Of a stretch of 33,722 nt of DNA, positions 22,931 to 31,983 are shown in pieces. The notes beneath the pieces are model-generated. The model saw only the letters and a program-made list of their open reading frames with translations, had not been told where the DNA came from and ran no database searches. Numbering within the stretch: the first letter of the stretch is position 1; every line of letters begins with the position of its first letter. The DNA lies in contig CAWULT010000042.1 of NCBI GenBank assembly GCA_963923455.1, positions 1 to 33,722 on the forward strand. Direction: 5' to 3'. Source of the stretch: CAWULT01 sp963923455 (GTDB taxonomy: Bacteria > Acidobacteriota > Vicinamibacteria > Vicinamibacterales > UBA2999). The position numbers and the translations under genes are program-made.

Positions 22931-24316
22931 TCAGCCGCGGCGTCCCCTGATCCGCGTCTTCTTCATGAAGCCGTCGTAGTGCCGCATGATGAGCTGCGAC
23001 TCCACCTGCTGCACGGTGTCCATCGCGACGCCCACCACGATCAGCAGCGACGTGCCGCCGAAGAAGAACTGCACGTTCAGACCCTGCGTGAACCACGACG
23101 GCAGGATCGCGTCGAGCCGCTCCCCGACGAACGGGATCGGCGCCACCTTGAACCCGCTCAGCAGGAACTCCGGCAGCAGCGCCACCATCGCCAGGTAGAG
23201 CGCCCCGACCAGCGTGACCCGGGCCAGGATCGTGTCGATGTACTCCGCCGTCCGCTTGCCCGGCCGGATGCCGGGGATGAAACCGCCGTACTTGCGCATG
23301 TTCTCCGCGACGTCATCCGGGTTGAAGATGATCGCCGTGTAGAAGTAGGCGAAGAACACGATGCCGACCACGTACAGCAGGTTGTAGAGCGGCATGCCGT
23401 ACGCGAGCTGGTCCACGAGGGCCCGTCCCCAGCTGCCCGTCGGGAACACCGTGGCCAGCGTGGCCGGAAAGGCCAGCAGCGACGACGAGAAGATCACCGG
23501 GATCACGCCGCCCGTGTTGACCTTCAACGGGATGTGCGTGCTCGAGCCGCCGTACTGCCGGCGCCCCACCACCCGCTTCGCATACTGCACCGAGATGCGC
23601 CGGTGTCCGCGCTCGACGAAGATGATGGCGGCGATCACGGCGGCCATCATGACGACGAGGAACGCCACGCGCAGCAGGCTGATCTGACCGGTCCGGAGCT
23701 GGTCGAACGTCACCAGCACGGCCTGCGGCAGGTTGACGACGATGCCCGCGTAGATCAGCAGCGACATCCCGTTGCCGATCCCGCGCTCGGTGATCTGCTC
23801 GCCGAGCCACATGATGAACATGGTGCCCGTCGTCAGGGTGACGGCGCACATCAGCCGGAAGCCCCAGCCCGGGGTGTAGACCAGCGGCAGGCCCGCGACC
23901 GCGGCGGACCGCTCCAGCCACACCGCGATGCCGACCGCCTGAATCACGGCGAGACCGAGGGTCAGGTAGCGGGTGTACTGCGTGATCTTCCGCCGCCCCA
24001 GCTCCCCTTCCTTCGAAATGCGCTCGAGATACGGCCACACGACCGTCAGCAGCTGCAGGATGATCGACGAGCTGATGTACGGCATCACCCCCAGGGCGAA
24101 GATCGTCACCCGGGAGAGGTTGCCGCCCGAGAACATGTCGTACAGCCCGAACATCGTATTGCGGGCCTGCTCCGCCAGGATCGCCAGCGCTTCGGTATTC
24201 ACCCCAGGCGTCGGGATGTGGTTCCCGACCCGGTAGACCCCCAGCAGCGCGAGCGTGAACAGCACGCGGTTGCGCAGGTCCGTGATGGCGAACAGGTTCT
24301 TGAGCGCGTTGTCCAT
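22931..24316 (-). CDS. secY: Protein translocase subunit SecY
   Basis: Encodes 461 aa with about ten transmembrane helices, forming the channel of the Sec translocon. Family features include VGNHIPTPGVN near the N-terminus, the plug-region GGNLSRVTIFALGVMPYISS, and the cytoplasmic loop with RGHRRISVQYAKRVVGRR. It ends with MRHYDGFMKKTRIRGRRG. The start MDNALKNLFAITDLR matches the family; the open frame extends 8 residues further without a clear ribosome site. It lies between rplO and adk. Confidence 0.97.
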   Translation of the reverse strand: MDNALKNLFAITDLRNRVLFTLALLGVYRVGNHIPTPGVNTEALAILAEQARNTMFGLYDMFSGGNLSRVTIFALGVMPYISSSIILQLLTVVWPYLERISKEGELGRRKITQYTRYLTLGLAVIQAVGIAVWLERSAAVAGLPLVYTPGWGFRLMCAVTLTTGTMFIMWLGEQITERGIGNGMSLLIYAGIVVNLPQAVLVTFDQLRTGQISLLRVAFLVVMMAAVIAAIIFVERGHRRISVQYAKRVVGRRQYGGSSTHIPLKVNTGGVIPVIFSSSLLAFPATLATVFPTGSWGRALVDQLAYGMPLYNLLYVVGIVFFAYFYTAIIFNPDDVAENMRKYGGFIPGIRPGKRTAEYIDTILARVTLVGALYLAMVALLPEFLLSGFKVAPIPFVGERLDAILPSWFTQGLNVQFFFGGTSLLIVVGVAMDTVQQVESQLIMRHYDGFMKKTRIRGRRG

Positions 24317-24355
24317 GGGTCCATCCCGGCCCGGCTGCACGCCGGGCCTGCTGTC

Positions 24356-24805
24356 CTACGCTCCGAGTACCTCGGCGGCGCCGCCGGCCGCGGCGATCTT
24401 CTCCGCCGCCTTGCCGCTGAACTTGTGCGCGCGCACCGTGAGCTTCTTCGACACGTCGCCGCGGGCCAGCACCTTGATCAGCCGGCGCGCGCTGTTGACC
24501 AGGCCGCTCTCGAGCAGCAGCTCCGGCGTCACCACGGTGCCGTCGGCAAAGCGCTCGGCCAGCGTATCCAGGTTCACCACCGCGTATTCGACCCGGAAGA
24601 TGTTGTGGAACCCGCGCTTCGGGATGCGGCGGTGCAGCGGCATCTGGCCGCCTTCGAAGCCACGCTTGAAGCTGTAGCCCGAACGCGACTGCGCGCCCTT
24701 GTGGCCGCGCCCGGCCTGCGTGCCCTGCCCGGTGCCGTGGCCGCGGCCGACGCGCTTCTTGGAGTGCGTCGCGCCGGCGGCCGGCTTGAGATTGTTCAGA
24801 CCCAT
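24356..24805 (-). CDS. rplO: 50S ribosomal protein L15
   Basis: Encodes 149 aa. It begins MGLNNLKPAAGATHSKKRVG and has the Gly-rich GRGHGTGQGTQAGRGHKG of L15, which winds into 23S rRNA. MPLHRRIPKRGF is conserved. The start at 24805 was chosen over an upstream in-frame ATG by family match. Confidence 0.97.
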   Translation of the reverse strand: MGLNNLKPAAGATHSKKRVGRGHGTGQGTQAGRGHKGAQSRSGYSFKRGFEGGQMPLHRRIPKRGFHNIFRVEYAVVNLDTLAERFADGTVVTPELLLESGLVNSARRLIKVLARGDVSKKLTVRAHKFSGKAAEKIAAAGGAAEVLGA

Positions 24806-24821
24806 CGTCGTTCGTCTCCGG

Positions 24822-25028
24822 CTATTCGGTGACGGACACAAGGTGACGGACCTTGTGAATCATCCCGCGCGTTTCGGGCGTGTCGGCCAGCACCACCGAG
24901 TGGTTCAGCCGCCGCAGCCCCATGCCACGGACCGTGTCGGCCTGCGTCTTGTTGAACCCGATCGTGCTCTTCAGGAGCGTCACGGTCAGGCGCTTGCCGG
25001 TCATCGTCTTCGGAGTTCTCTTGGGCAT
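24822..25028 (-). CDS. rpmD: 50S ribosomal protein L30
   Basis: Encodes 68 aa. LTVTLLKSTIGFNKTQADTV and GLRRLNHSVVLADTPETRGM are typical of bacterial L30. It is 10 nt after rpsE and 16 nt before rplO. L30 is missing in some phyla, so its presence is informative. Confidence 0.96.
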   Translation of the reverse strand: MPKRTPKTMTGKRLTVTLLKSTIGFNKTQADTVRGMGLRRLNHSVVLADTPETRGMIHKVRHLVSVTE

Positions 25029-25038
25029 GACGTCGTCC

Positions 25039-25563
25039 TTACGCCCCCACCAGTTCGGCCTCTTCCTTGCCGCGCATCCGCGCGACGAAGGCCGGATCCT
25101 TCAGGTCCATCAGGCCCGTGAACGTAGCGCGCACCACGTTGTGCGGGTTCGCCGATCCGAGCGACTTGGTCAGCACGTTCTGGATGCCGGCGCTCTCGAC
25201 GACCGCGCGCACGGCGCCGCCCGCGATGAGCCCGGTGCCCTCGGGCGCGGGCTTCAGTAGCACGCTGCCGGACCCGAACCGTCCCACGACCTGGTGGGGA
25301 ATCGTCGTCCCGCGGAGCGGCACCCGGATCAGGTTCTTCTTGGCGGCCTCGATGCCCTTCTTGATGGCCGACGGCACTTCCTTCGCCTTGCCGACCCCGA
25401 AGCCCACCACGCCGTGCCCGTCACCCACGACGACCAGGGCGCTGAAGCTCAGGTTCTTGCCACCCTTGACCACCTTGGTGACGCGGTTGATGGACACCAC
25501 GGTGTCCTTCATCTCGAGCTGCGACGCGTCGATCTTCTCGCGAGTGCGGTTCATCATGCCCAC
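25039..25563 (-). CDS. rpsE: 30S ribosomal protein S5
   Basis: Encodes 174 aa. Motifs: VVSINRVTKVVKGGKNLSFS, GFGVGKAKEVPSAIKKGIE and GTGLIAGGAVRAVVESAGI. S5 helps control decoding accuracy with S4. The GTG at 25563 is preferred because GGAG lies 7 nt upstream inside the rplR end; ATGs at 25557 and 25554 are alternatives with poorer spacing. Only one base separates it from the rplR stop. Confidence 0.96.
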   Translation of the reverse strand: MGMMNRTREKIDASQLEMKDTVVSINRVTKVVKGGKNLSFSALVVVGDGHGVVGFGVGKAKEVPSAIKKGIEAAKKNLIRVPLRGTTIPHQVVGRFGSGSVLLKPAPEGTGLIAGGAVRAVVESAGIQNVLTKSLGSANPHNVVRATFTGLMDLKDPAFVARMRGKEEAELVGA

Positions 25564-25564
25564 G

Positions 25565-25939
25565 TTAGAACTCCAGACCAGCTTCGCGAGCCGCGTCGGC
25601 CAACGCCTTCACGCGCCCGTGATACAGAAAACCATTGCGGTCGAACACGACCTTCTTGACGCCCTTCTCGATCAGGCGCGCCGCGATGGTGCGGCCGATC
25701 GCCTGTGCGCCCGCCACGTTGCCGCCGGTGGCCTCCTTCGGCAGGGCACCCTTGACGGAGGGCTCCACGGTCGACGCCGACGCGATGGTCGTCCCCGCCA
25801 TGTCGTCCACCACCTGGACGTAGATGTGCGACACGCTCCGGAAAATCGTCAGCCTGGGCCGCGCCTCGGTGCCGCGAACGCGCTTGCGGATGCGGTGCTT
25901 GATCCGGTCGCGGCGATCTTCCTTGGTCCTGATACGCAT
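25565..25939 (-). CDS. rplR: 50S ribosomal protein L18
   Basis: Encodes 124 aa. RVRGTEARPRLTIFRSVSHI and VVFDRNGFLYHGRVKALADA mark L18, which binds 5S rRNA. Its ATG shares one base with the rplF stop (TAATG), so the two are probably translationally coupled. Confidence 0.97.
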   Translation of the reverse strand: MRIRTKEDRRDRIKHRIRKRVRGTEARPRLTIFRSVSHIYVQVVDDMAGTTIASASTVEPSVKGALPKEATGGNVAGAQAIGRTIAARLIEKGVKKVVFDRNGFLYHGRVKALADAAREAGLEF

Positions 25940-26478
25940 TACTTCGCCCCCGTCTTGCCGACCTTCTTCTTCAGCACTTCACCCGTGTAGCGCACGCCCT
26001 TCTGCTTGTACGGGTCGGGCTTGCGCATCCGCCGGATGTTGGCCGCCACCTGGCCGACGAGCTGCCGATCCGGGCCCGTGACGACGAGATGGGTGTTCTT
26101 GTCCACGGTGATGTCGATCCCGTTCGGGATGTCGAAGATCACCGGGTGCGAGTAGCCGAGCGCGAAGTGCACCTGCTTGCCCTTCAGCTCCGCGCGGTAG
26201 CCGACGCCGACGATGTCGAGCTCCCGCTTGAAGCCCTCGGTGACGCCGGTCACCGCGTTGGCCACCAGGCTGCGCGCCAAGCCGTGGAACTTCTTGAGCG
26301 ACGCGTCGTCGCGCTCGAGCTTCGCCACCAGCGTCCCGCTGTCCTGCGCGAACAGGATGCCGGGCGGAATCGCCTGACGCAGCTTTCCCTTCGGGCCCTG
26401 CACCTCGACCGCGTCGGGCGCGATCTTGACCGTGACGCCCTTCGGGAGCGGGATGGGCTTCTTTCCGATTCGAGACAT
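25939..26478 (-). CDS. rplF: 50S ribosomal protein L6
   Basis: Encodes 179 aa. It has the start MSRIGKKPIPLPKGV and the C-terminal signature PDPYKQKGVRY. L6 has two related alpha/beta domains and lies near the GTPase centre. It is 14 nt after rpsH and overlaps rplR by one base. Confidence 0.97.
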   Translation of the reverse strand: MSRIGKKPIPLPKGVTVKIAPDAVEVQGPKGKLRQAIPPGILFAQDSGTLVAKLERDDASLKKFHGLARSLVANAVTGVTEGFKRELDIVGVGYRAELKGKQVHFALGYSHPVIFDIPNGIDITVDKNTHLVVTGPDRQLVGQVAANIRRMRKPDPYKQKGVRYTGEVLKKKVGKTGAK

Positions 26479-26492
26479 CTGGGCCTACTCCC

Positions 26493-26906
26493 TCACCACA
26501 CGTTGCAGAGCACTTCGCCGCCCACGCCGGCCTTCTTCGCGGCCCGGCCCGTCATGACGCCGCGCGACGTCGTCAGGATGCTCGTGCCGAGCCCCCCGAG
26601 CACCGTCGGCACGTCCTCGACGCCGAAGTAGACGCGGCGGCCGGGCCGGCTGATGCGCTCGAGCCCGGTGATCACCTTCTCGCCCTGCGGGCCGTAGCGC
26701 AGGAACACCCGGATCATCTGCCGCGGCTGGCGCCCGGCCTTCTCCGCGGGCGCCTCGATGAAGCGGAACCCCTGGATGTACCCCTCGTCCTGCAGAATCC
26801 GCGCAATCTCGGCCTTGAGCTTGCTCGCAGGCATGTCCACACGCGCGTGCTTGGCCGAAACGGCGTTGCGGATGCGCGTGAGCATGTCAGAAATCGGGTC
26901 GGTCAT
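26493..26906 (-). CDS. rpsH: 30S ribosomal protein S8
   Basis: Encodes 137 aa. MTDPISDMLTRIRNAVSAKH, GLERISRPGRRVY and GLGTSILTTSRGVMTGRAAK are diagnostic. S8 is a central 16S rRNA binder and in E. coli represses the spc operon. It follows rpsN with a 51-nt gap. Confidence 0.97.
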   Translation of the reverse strand: MTDPISDMLTRIRNAVSAKHARVDMPASKLKAEIARILQDEGYIQGFRFIEAPAEKAGRQPRQMIRVFLRYGPQGEKVITGLERISRPGRRVYFGVEDVPTVLGGLGTSILTTSRGVMTGRAAKKAGVGGEVLCNVW

Positions 26907-26957
26907 ATTCGTTGTTCCCTACAAATCCAAAGCTGGGTCGCGGGCCCTCGGGCCGGC

Positions 26958-27143
26958 TTACCAGGAGCTCTTCGTGACCCCGGTGATGTCGCCTTCGAGC
27001 GCCAGCTTGCGGAAGCACAGGCGGCACATGTCGAACTTGCGCATGTAGGCACGAGGCCGGCCGCACAGGTTGCAGCGGTTCCGGTGCCGCGTCTTGAACT
27101 TCAGCGACTTCTCTTCCCTGGCGATCTTTGCGGTCGTAGCCAT
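26958..27143 (-). CDS. rpsN: 30S ribosomal protein S14, short zinc-binding type
   Basis: Encodes 61 aa, the short (type Z) form. The zinc ligands C24, C27, C40 and C43 appear in CNLC and CRLC. The protein ends with ALEGDITGVTKSSW, typical of the zinc-type S14 found in Gram-positives and several other phyla. It sits in the standard place between rplE and rpsH. Confidence 0.97.
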   Translation of the reverse strand: MATTAKIAREEKSLKFKTRHRNRCNLCGRPRAYMRKFDMCRLCFRKLALEGDITGVTKSSW

Positions 27144-27164
27144 TTCTCTATCCTCGGAAAACCG

Positions 27165-27707
27165 CTAGCTCGTGCGGAACGGCACGCCCATCAACTGGAG
27201 GAGCGTGCGCGCCTCCTCGTCGGTCTTGGCGGTCGTCACGACGGACACGTTCATGCCACGCGCCTTGTCGACCTTCATGTAGTCGATCTCGGCGAACATC
27301 AGCTGGTCGCGAAGGCCCAGCGTGTAATTGCCGCGACCGTCGAACCCCTTCGGCGACACGCCGCGGAAGTCGCGGACGCGCGGCAGCGCGACGCTGATCA
27401 GGCGGTCGAGGAACTCGTACATCCGCTCCCCCCGCAACGTGACCATCGTGCCCACCGGCATCCCCTGGCGCAGCTTGAACTGCGCGATGGACTTGGTGGC
27501 CCGGCGCACCACGGCCTTCTGGCCGGTGATCTTGCCCAGCTCGTCGGCGCCGACGTCCGCCAGCTTGGCGTTCGACGTCGCCTCGCCGAGGCCCATGTTG
27601 ACGACCACCTTGGTGATCTTGGGGATGGCCATCACGTTGGAGTACCCGAACTCCTTCTTGAGCGCCGGGATGACCTCGCTCTGGTACTTGTCCTTCAGGC
27701 GGCTCAT
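27165..27707 (-). CDS. rplE: 50S ribosomal protein L5
   Basis: Encodes 180 aa. IPKITKVVVNMGLGEA, ITGQKAVVRRATKSIAQFKL and GNYTLGLRDQLMFAEIDYMK are family motifs. L5 binds 5S rRNA and forms a bridge to S13. The ATG at 27707 overlaps the rplX stop by four bases (ATGA); the open frame further upstream lies within rplX. Confidence 0.97.
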   Translation of the reverse strand: MSRLKDKYQSEVIPALKKEFGYSNVMAIPKITKVVVNMGLGEATSNAKLADVGADELGKITGQKAVVRRATKSIAQFKLRQGMPVGTMVTLRGERMYEFLDRLISVALPRVRDFRGVSPKGFDGRGNYTLGLRDQLMFAEIDYMKVDKARGMNVSVVTTAKTDEEARTLLQLMGVPFRTS

Positions 27708-28033
27708 TTGTCGACCACTCCCTCGCACTTGCGGCAGATCCGGACCTTCCGATCGCCGTCCACCCGATGCCCGACGCGGGTCATCTTGCCGCACTCGGGG
27801 CACACGAGCTGAACGTTGCTCGCGTGCAGCGCTCCCTCGCGCTCGACGATCCCGCCCTTGACGTTCTTCTGCGGGTTCGGCCGCGTGTGGCGCTTGATGA
27901 TGTTGACGCCTTCGACGATGAGGCGGTTCGTCTCGGGGATGACCTTCAGGACGCGACCACGCTTGCCGCTGTCCTTCCCCGTCGTCACCACGACGTTGTC
28001 GTTCCGGCGGATTGGTGTGTTCAGTCTGGGCAT
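27704..28033 (-). CDS. rplX: 50S ribosomal protein L24
   Basis: Encodes 109 aa. The KOW-type start (NDNVVVTTGKDSGKRGRVLK) is followed by VEGVNIIKRHTRPN. The C-terminal part has two CxxC pairs, C78/C81 and C100/C103, a likely zinc knuckle that many L24 proteins share. L24 is an early 50S assembly protein. Confidence 0.97.
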   Translation of the reverse strand: MPRLNTPIRRNDNVVVTTGKDSGKRGRVLKVIPETNRLIVEGVNIIKRHTRPNPQKNVKGGIVEREGALHASNVQLVCPECGKMTRVGHRVDGDRKVRICRKCEGVVDK

Positions 28034-28058
28034 AGGACTCTCTTGCGGGCCGAAACCC

Positions 28059-28427
28059 TTACAGCACCTCTGGCGCGAGCGAGATGATCTTCATGAACCG
28101 CCGCTCGCGCAGCTCGCGGGCCACCGGCCCGAACACGCGCGTGCCGATCGGCTCGCCCTGGTCGTTGACGAGCACGGCCGCGTTCCGGTCGAACCGGATG
28201 TAGCTGCCGTCACGGCGCCGCTGCTCCTTGCGGGTGCGGACGATCACCGCCTTGACGACCTGCCCCTTCTTGACGGTCCCGTCGGGCGTGGCTTCCTTGA
28301 CCGACGCGGTGATGATGTCGCCCAGCCGCGCGTACCGCCCGGTCGAGCCGCCGATCGGGTTGATCACCGAAATCTTGCGGGCTCCCGAGTTGTCCGCGAC
28401 GTCCAGGATCGAACGCATCTGAATCAT
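28059..28427 (-). CDS. rplN: 50S ribosomal protein L14
   Basis: Encodes 122 aa, exactly the usual length. MIQMRSILDVADNSGARKIS, RFDRNAAVLVNDQGEPIGTR and RVFGPVARELRERRFMKIIS are diagnostic. It heads the spc part, 57 nt after rpsQ, and this gap could hold an internal ribosome or regulatory site, though none is obvious. Confidence 0.97.
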   Translation of the reverse strand: MIQMRSILDVADNSGARKISVINPIGGSTGRYARLGDIITASVKEATPDGTVKKGQVVKAVIVRTRKEQRRRDGSYIRFDRNAAVLVNDQGEPIGTRVFGPVARELRERRFMKIISLAPEVL

Positions 28428-28484
28428 GGCGTGTCTCCATCGGGCGGTGCCGGCACGTCCGGCCCCACACCCGAACTGAACGTC

Positions 28485-28739
28485 CTAGACCTGCGGGGCC
28501 TTCGCGACCACGCGCGTGACCGTCCACCGCTTGCGGCGGCTGAGCGGCCTGGACTCGGCGATCGCGACGGTGTCACCCATCTTCGCCTCGTTGTTCTCGT
28601 TGTGCGCGACGAACGTCGTCGTCCGCCGCTGAATCTTGCCGTACACCCCGTGGCGGACCTGGCGCTCGACGGCCACGATCACCGTCTTCTCCATCTTGTC
28701 GCTCACGACCGTGCCGGTCACCTGTGCTTTGACGCTCAT
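28485..28739 (-). CDS. rpsQ: 30S ribosomal protein S17
   Basis: Encodes 84 aa. GTVVSDKMEKTVIVAVERQV, then GDTVAIAESRPLSRRKRW, identify S17, an early 16S rRNA binder with an OB fold. It is the last gene of the S10 part, 3 nt after rpmC. Confidence 0.97.
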   Translation of the reverse strand: MSVKAQVTGTVVSDKMEKTVIVAVERQVRHGVYGKIQRRTTTFVAHNENNEAKMGDTVAIAESRPLSRRKRWTVTRVVAKAPQV

Positions 28740-28742
28740 GTC

Positions 28743-28934
28743 CTACTTCCCCTGCCGCTCGCGCAGAATCGTCTTCACCCGCGCGAGGTCGCGCCGCAGC
28801 GTGCGCAGCTTCAGCGGCGCCTCGAGCTGGCCCATCGACTTCTGGACCCGCGCCCGGAACAGCTGGTCGTCGAGGTCCTTCACACGCGCGCCGAGCTCGT
28901 CCGAGGAGAGCTCGCGGATTTCCGCTGCCTTCAT
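28743..28934 (-). CDS. rpmC: 50S ribosomal protein L29
   Basis: Encodes 63 aa. MKAAEIRELSSDELGARVKD and a C-terminal RTLRRDLARVKTILRERQ match L29, a helical hairpin near the exit tunnel. The ATG at 28934 overlaps the rplP stop by four bases (ATGA); the longer open frame upstream lies within rplP. Confidence 0.96.
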   Translation of the reverse strand: MKAAEIRELSSDELGARVKDLDDQLFRARVQKSMGQLEAPLKLRTLRRDLARVKTILRERQGK

Positions 28935-29356
28935 GACGCCTTCTCCTGCGCGAACCGCGTCGCGAACTTCGTCTTGATCGGCAGCTTGGCCGACGCGAGT
29001 TCCATCGCCCGCCGCGCGTCCGTCTCGGTCACACCCTCCATCTCGAAGAGGATCCGGCCGGGCCGGACGACGCAGACCCATTCCTCGGGCGCGCCCTTGC
29101 CCTTACCCATTCGGGTTTCCTGCGGCTTCTTCGTGATGGGCTTGTCCGGGAACACCCGCACCCAGATCTTGCCGCCGCGCTTGATGAAGCGGGTCATCGC
29201 CACGCGCGCCGCCTCGATCTGCCGGGCCGTCATCCAGCACGGCTCGAGGGCCTTCAGGCCGTAGTCGCCGAACGACACGTCCGACCCGCGCCACGCCTTC
29301 CCGGCCATCCGCCCGCGCTGCTGCTTGCGGAACTTGACCTTCTTCGGCATCAACAT
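28931..29356 (-). CDS. rplP: 50S ribosomal protein L16
   Basis: Encodes 141 aa. MLMPKKVKFRKQQRGRMAGK, then ARQIEAARVAMTRFIKRGGK and WVCVVRPGRILFEMEGV, identify L16, which lines the A-site tRNA elbow. The 24-nt gap after rpsC and the overlap with rpmC are normal for the operon. Confidence 0.97.
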   Translation of the reverse strand: MLMPKKVKFRKQQRGRMAGKAWRGSDVSFGDYGLKALEPCWMTARQIEAARVAMTRFIKRGGKIWVRVFPDKPITKKPQETRMGKGKGAPEEWVCVVRPGRILFEMEGVTETDARRAMELASAKLPIKTKFATRFAQEKAS

Positions 29357-29380
29357 CGCTGTATCCCCTGCACCTGCGCT

Positions 29381-30070
<690 letters not shown>

Positions 30071-30087
30071 CTTCTATCTCCTGTCCG

Positions 30088-30516
30088 TCACTGACCCGCC
30101 GTGCCCGCGGTCTTGCGGGCCCGAGCTGGCTTGGCCGAATCCGCCTCGCCCCCCACGCGGCCGATCTTCAGGGGCCGTTCGGAGACGTGAACCGTCAGGT
30201 GCGTCGTGCGCTTGACGACGCGATACGCCCGGCCCATCGGAGCCGGCCGGACGCGCTTCATCGACGGGCCCTGGTTCGCGTAGACCTCCGACACGAACAG
30301 CCGGTCGATGTCGCCGCCGAACCCGTCCACCTGCTGGACGTTGGCCACCGCCGACCGGAGCACCTTCGCGAGGTCGCGCGCGACGGTCTTGGGCGTGAAC
30401 TGCAGGGTCGCCAGCGCCTGGTTGACGTTCTTGCCGCGGATCAGGTCGCACACGAGGCCCGCCTTCTGGGCCGAGGTGCGGATCCCGCGCGCCGTCGCCT
30501 TCGCTTCAACAGCCAT
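30088..30516 (-). CDS. rplV: 50S ribosomal protein L22
   Basis: Encodes 142 aa, about 25-30 more than the E. coli protein because of an Ala/Lys/Arg-rich C-terminal tail after residue 118. RTSAQKAGLVCDLIRGKNVN, the tunnel-facing loop RVRPAPMGRAYRV and HLTVHVSE identify L22. It follows rpsS by 3 nt. Confidence 0.96.
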   Translation of the reverse strand: MAVEAKATARGIRTSAQKAGLVCDLIRGKNVNQALATLQFTPKTVARDLAKVLRSAVANVQQVDGFGGDIDRLFVSEVYANQGPSMKRVRPAPMGRAYRVVKRTTHLTVHVSERPLKIGRVGGEADSAKPARARKTAGTAGQ

Positions 30517-30519
30517 GAC

Positions 30520-30822
30520 TTAGCCCTTCCCGCCCGCCGGCGCCGACGAGGCCGCCTTCTCGGTCTTGGCCGCGTGCCCCTTGAACGTCCGCGTCGGCGC
30601 GAACTCGCCCAGCTTGTGGCCGACCATGTTCTCCGTCACGTACACCGGGATGAACTTCTTCCCGTTGTGCACCGCCATCGTGTGGCCCACCATCTCCGGC
30701 ACGACCGTCGACCGCCGAGACCAGGTCTTGATGACCTTCTTCTCGTTGGCCCGGTTCATCGCCTCGAGCTTCTCGAGCAGCGGCGTGTCGACGAACGGTC
30801 CCTTCTTGAGTGATCTGCTCAT
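30520..30822 (-). CDS. rpsS: 30S ribosomal protein S19
   Basis: Encodes 100 aa. It has the start MSRSLKKGPFVDTPLLEKLE and the conserved FIPVYVTENMVGHKLGEFAP. The start at 30822 fits the family; the longer open frame extends into rplB. Two bases separate it from the rplB stop. S19 sits in the 30S head with S13. Confidence 0.97.
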   Translation of the reverse strand: MSRSLKKGPFVDTPLLEKLEAMNRANEKKVIKTWSRRSTVVPEMVGHTMAVHNGKKFIPVYVTENMVGHKLGEFAPTRTFKGHAAKTEKAASSAPAGGKG

Positions 30823-30824
30823 GA

Positions 30825-31649
30825 CTACTTCTTCCGCCTCTGCAGGATGAACTGATCCGTGTCCTTCCGACGGCGGGTCTTGTAGCCCTTCGTCGGTTGG
30901 CCCCACGGCGACACCGGGTGGCGGCCACCGGACGTCTTGCCCTCACCGCCGCCGAGCGGGTGGTCGACCGGGTTCATCGCCACGCCGCGCACGTGCGGGC
31001 GCTTGCCCAGCCAGCGGCTGCGGCCAGCCTTGCCGATCGAGACGTTCTCGTGATCGACGTTCCCGACCTGGCCGATCGTCGCGACGCACTCGACGTTGAT
31101 CTTGCGAATCTCGCCCGACGGCAGCTTGACCGACGCGTATTCGCCCTCTCGCGCGACGAGCTGCACCGAGGCTCCCGCGCTGCGCGCGAGCTGGCCACCC
31201 TTGCCGGGCTTCAGCTCCACGTTGTGGATCACCGTGCCGAGCGGGATGTTCTTGAGCGGCAGGCAGTTGCCCGGCAGGATGTCCACCGACTCGCCGGCGA
31301 TGACGGTGTCGCCCACCTTCAAGCCCACCGGCTGCAGGATGTAGCGTTTCTCGCCGTCGGCGTACGTCAGCAGCAGGATGCGCGCGGAGCGGTTCGGGTC
31401 GTACTCGACCGTCGAGACCTTCGCGGCGATGTCCTTCTTGTCCCGCTTGAAGTCGATGATCCGGTAGAGGCGCTTGTGGCCGCCGCCGCGCCACCAGGAG
31501 GTCAGCTCGCCCTGGTTGTTGCGGCCGCCCGAACGCTCCAGCTTCTCGGTCAGCGGGCGGTGCGGCCGGTCCGCCGTGATCTCGTCGAACGTCTGGACCG
31601 TCTTGAACCGCTGTCCAGCCGATGTCGGCCTGAAATTGCGAATTGGCAT
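30825..31649 (-). CDS. rplB: 50S ribosomal protein L2
   Basis: Encodes 274 aa. The motif VAMNPVDHPLGGGEGKTSGG carries the universally conserved His near the peptidyl-transferase region. LPLKNIPLGTVIHNVELKPG and GKRPHVRG are further family segments. The length is normal, and the gene lies 23 nt after rplW. Confidence 0.98.
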   Translation of the reverse strand: MPIRNFRPTSAGQRFKTVQTFDEITADRPHRPLTEKLERSGGRNNQGELTSWWRGGGHKRLYRIIDFKRDKKDIAAKVSTVEYDPNRSARILLLTYADGEKRYILQPVGLKVGDTVIAGESVDILPGNCLPLKNIPLGTVIHNVELKPGKGGQLARSAGASVQLVAREGEYASVKLPSGEIRKINVECVATIGQVGNVDHENVSIGKAGRSRWLGKRPHVRGVAMNPVDHPLGGGEGKTSGGRHPVSPWGQPTKGYKTRRRKDTDQFILQRRKK

Positions 31650-31672
31650 GGTCGTAATCCTGATGCCCCGCG

Positions 31673-31963
31673 CTACGCGCCCTGCAGGAACTCGGGCAGC
31701 TTCTCGCCCTGCCGCAGCGTGACGTAGGCCTTCTTCCAGTCGGAACGCCGGCCCGCGTAGCGGCCCTGACGCTTCATCTTTCCGTGAGCGAGCGCCGTGC
31801 GCACGCTCTCGACTTTCGAGCCGAAGAGGGACTCCACGGCCCGCTTGATGTCGATCTTGTTCGCGTCCCGGCTGACCTCGAACACGAGCGTCCGCCCGTC
31901 CTCGCGGACGAGGGTCGTCTTCTCGGTGATCAGCGGGCGACGGATGACGTCGGTCAGTTTCAT
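31673..31963 (-). CDS. rplW: 50S ribosomal protein L23
   Basis: Encodes 96 aa. MKLTDVIRRPLITEKTTLV, VESLFGSKVESVRT and the basic GKMKRQGRYAGRRSDWKKAY identify L23, the docking site at the tunnel exit for trigger factor and SRP. The start at 31963 fits the family; the open frame continues into rplD. Confidence 0.97.
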   Translation of the reverse strand: MKLTDVIRRPLITEKTTLVREDGRTLVFEVSRDANKIDIKRAVESLFGSKVESVRTALAHGKMKRQGRYAGRRSDWKKAYVTLRQGEKLPEFLQGA

Positions 31964-31983
31964 GGCTCTCTCGTCTTCCGTTC

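Noticed and set aside
22979..24832. A 617-codon plus-strand frame opposite secY and rplO
   Set aside because: A shadow of two well-identified genes, rich in Arg, Asp and His, with no motif.
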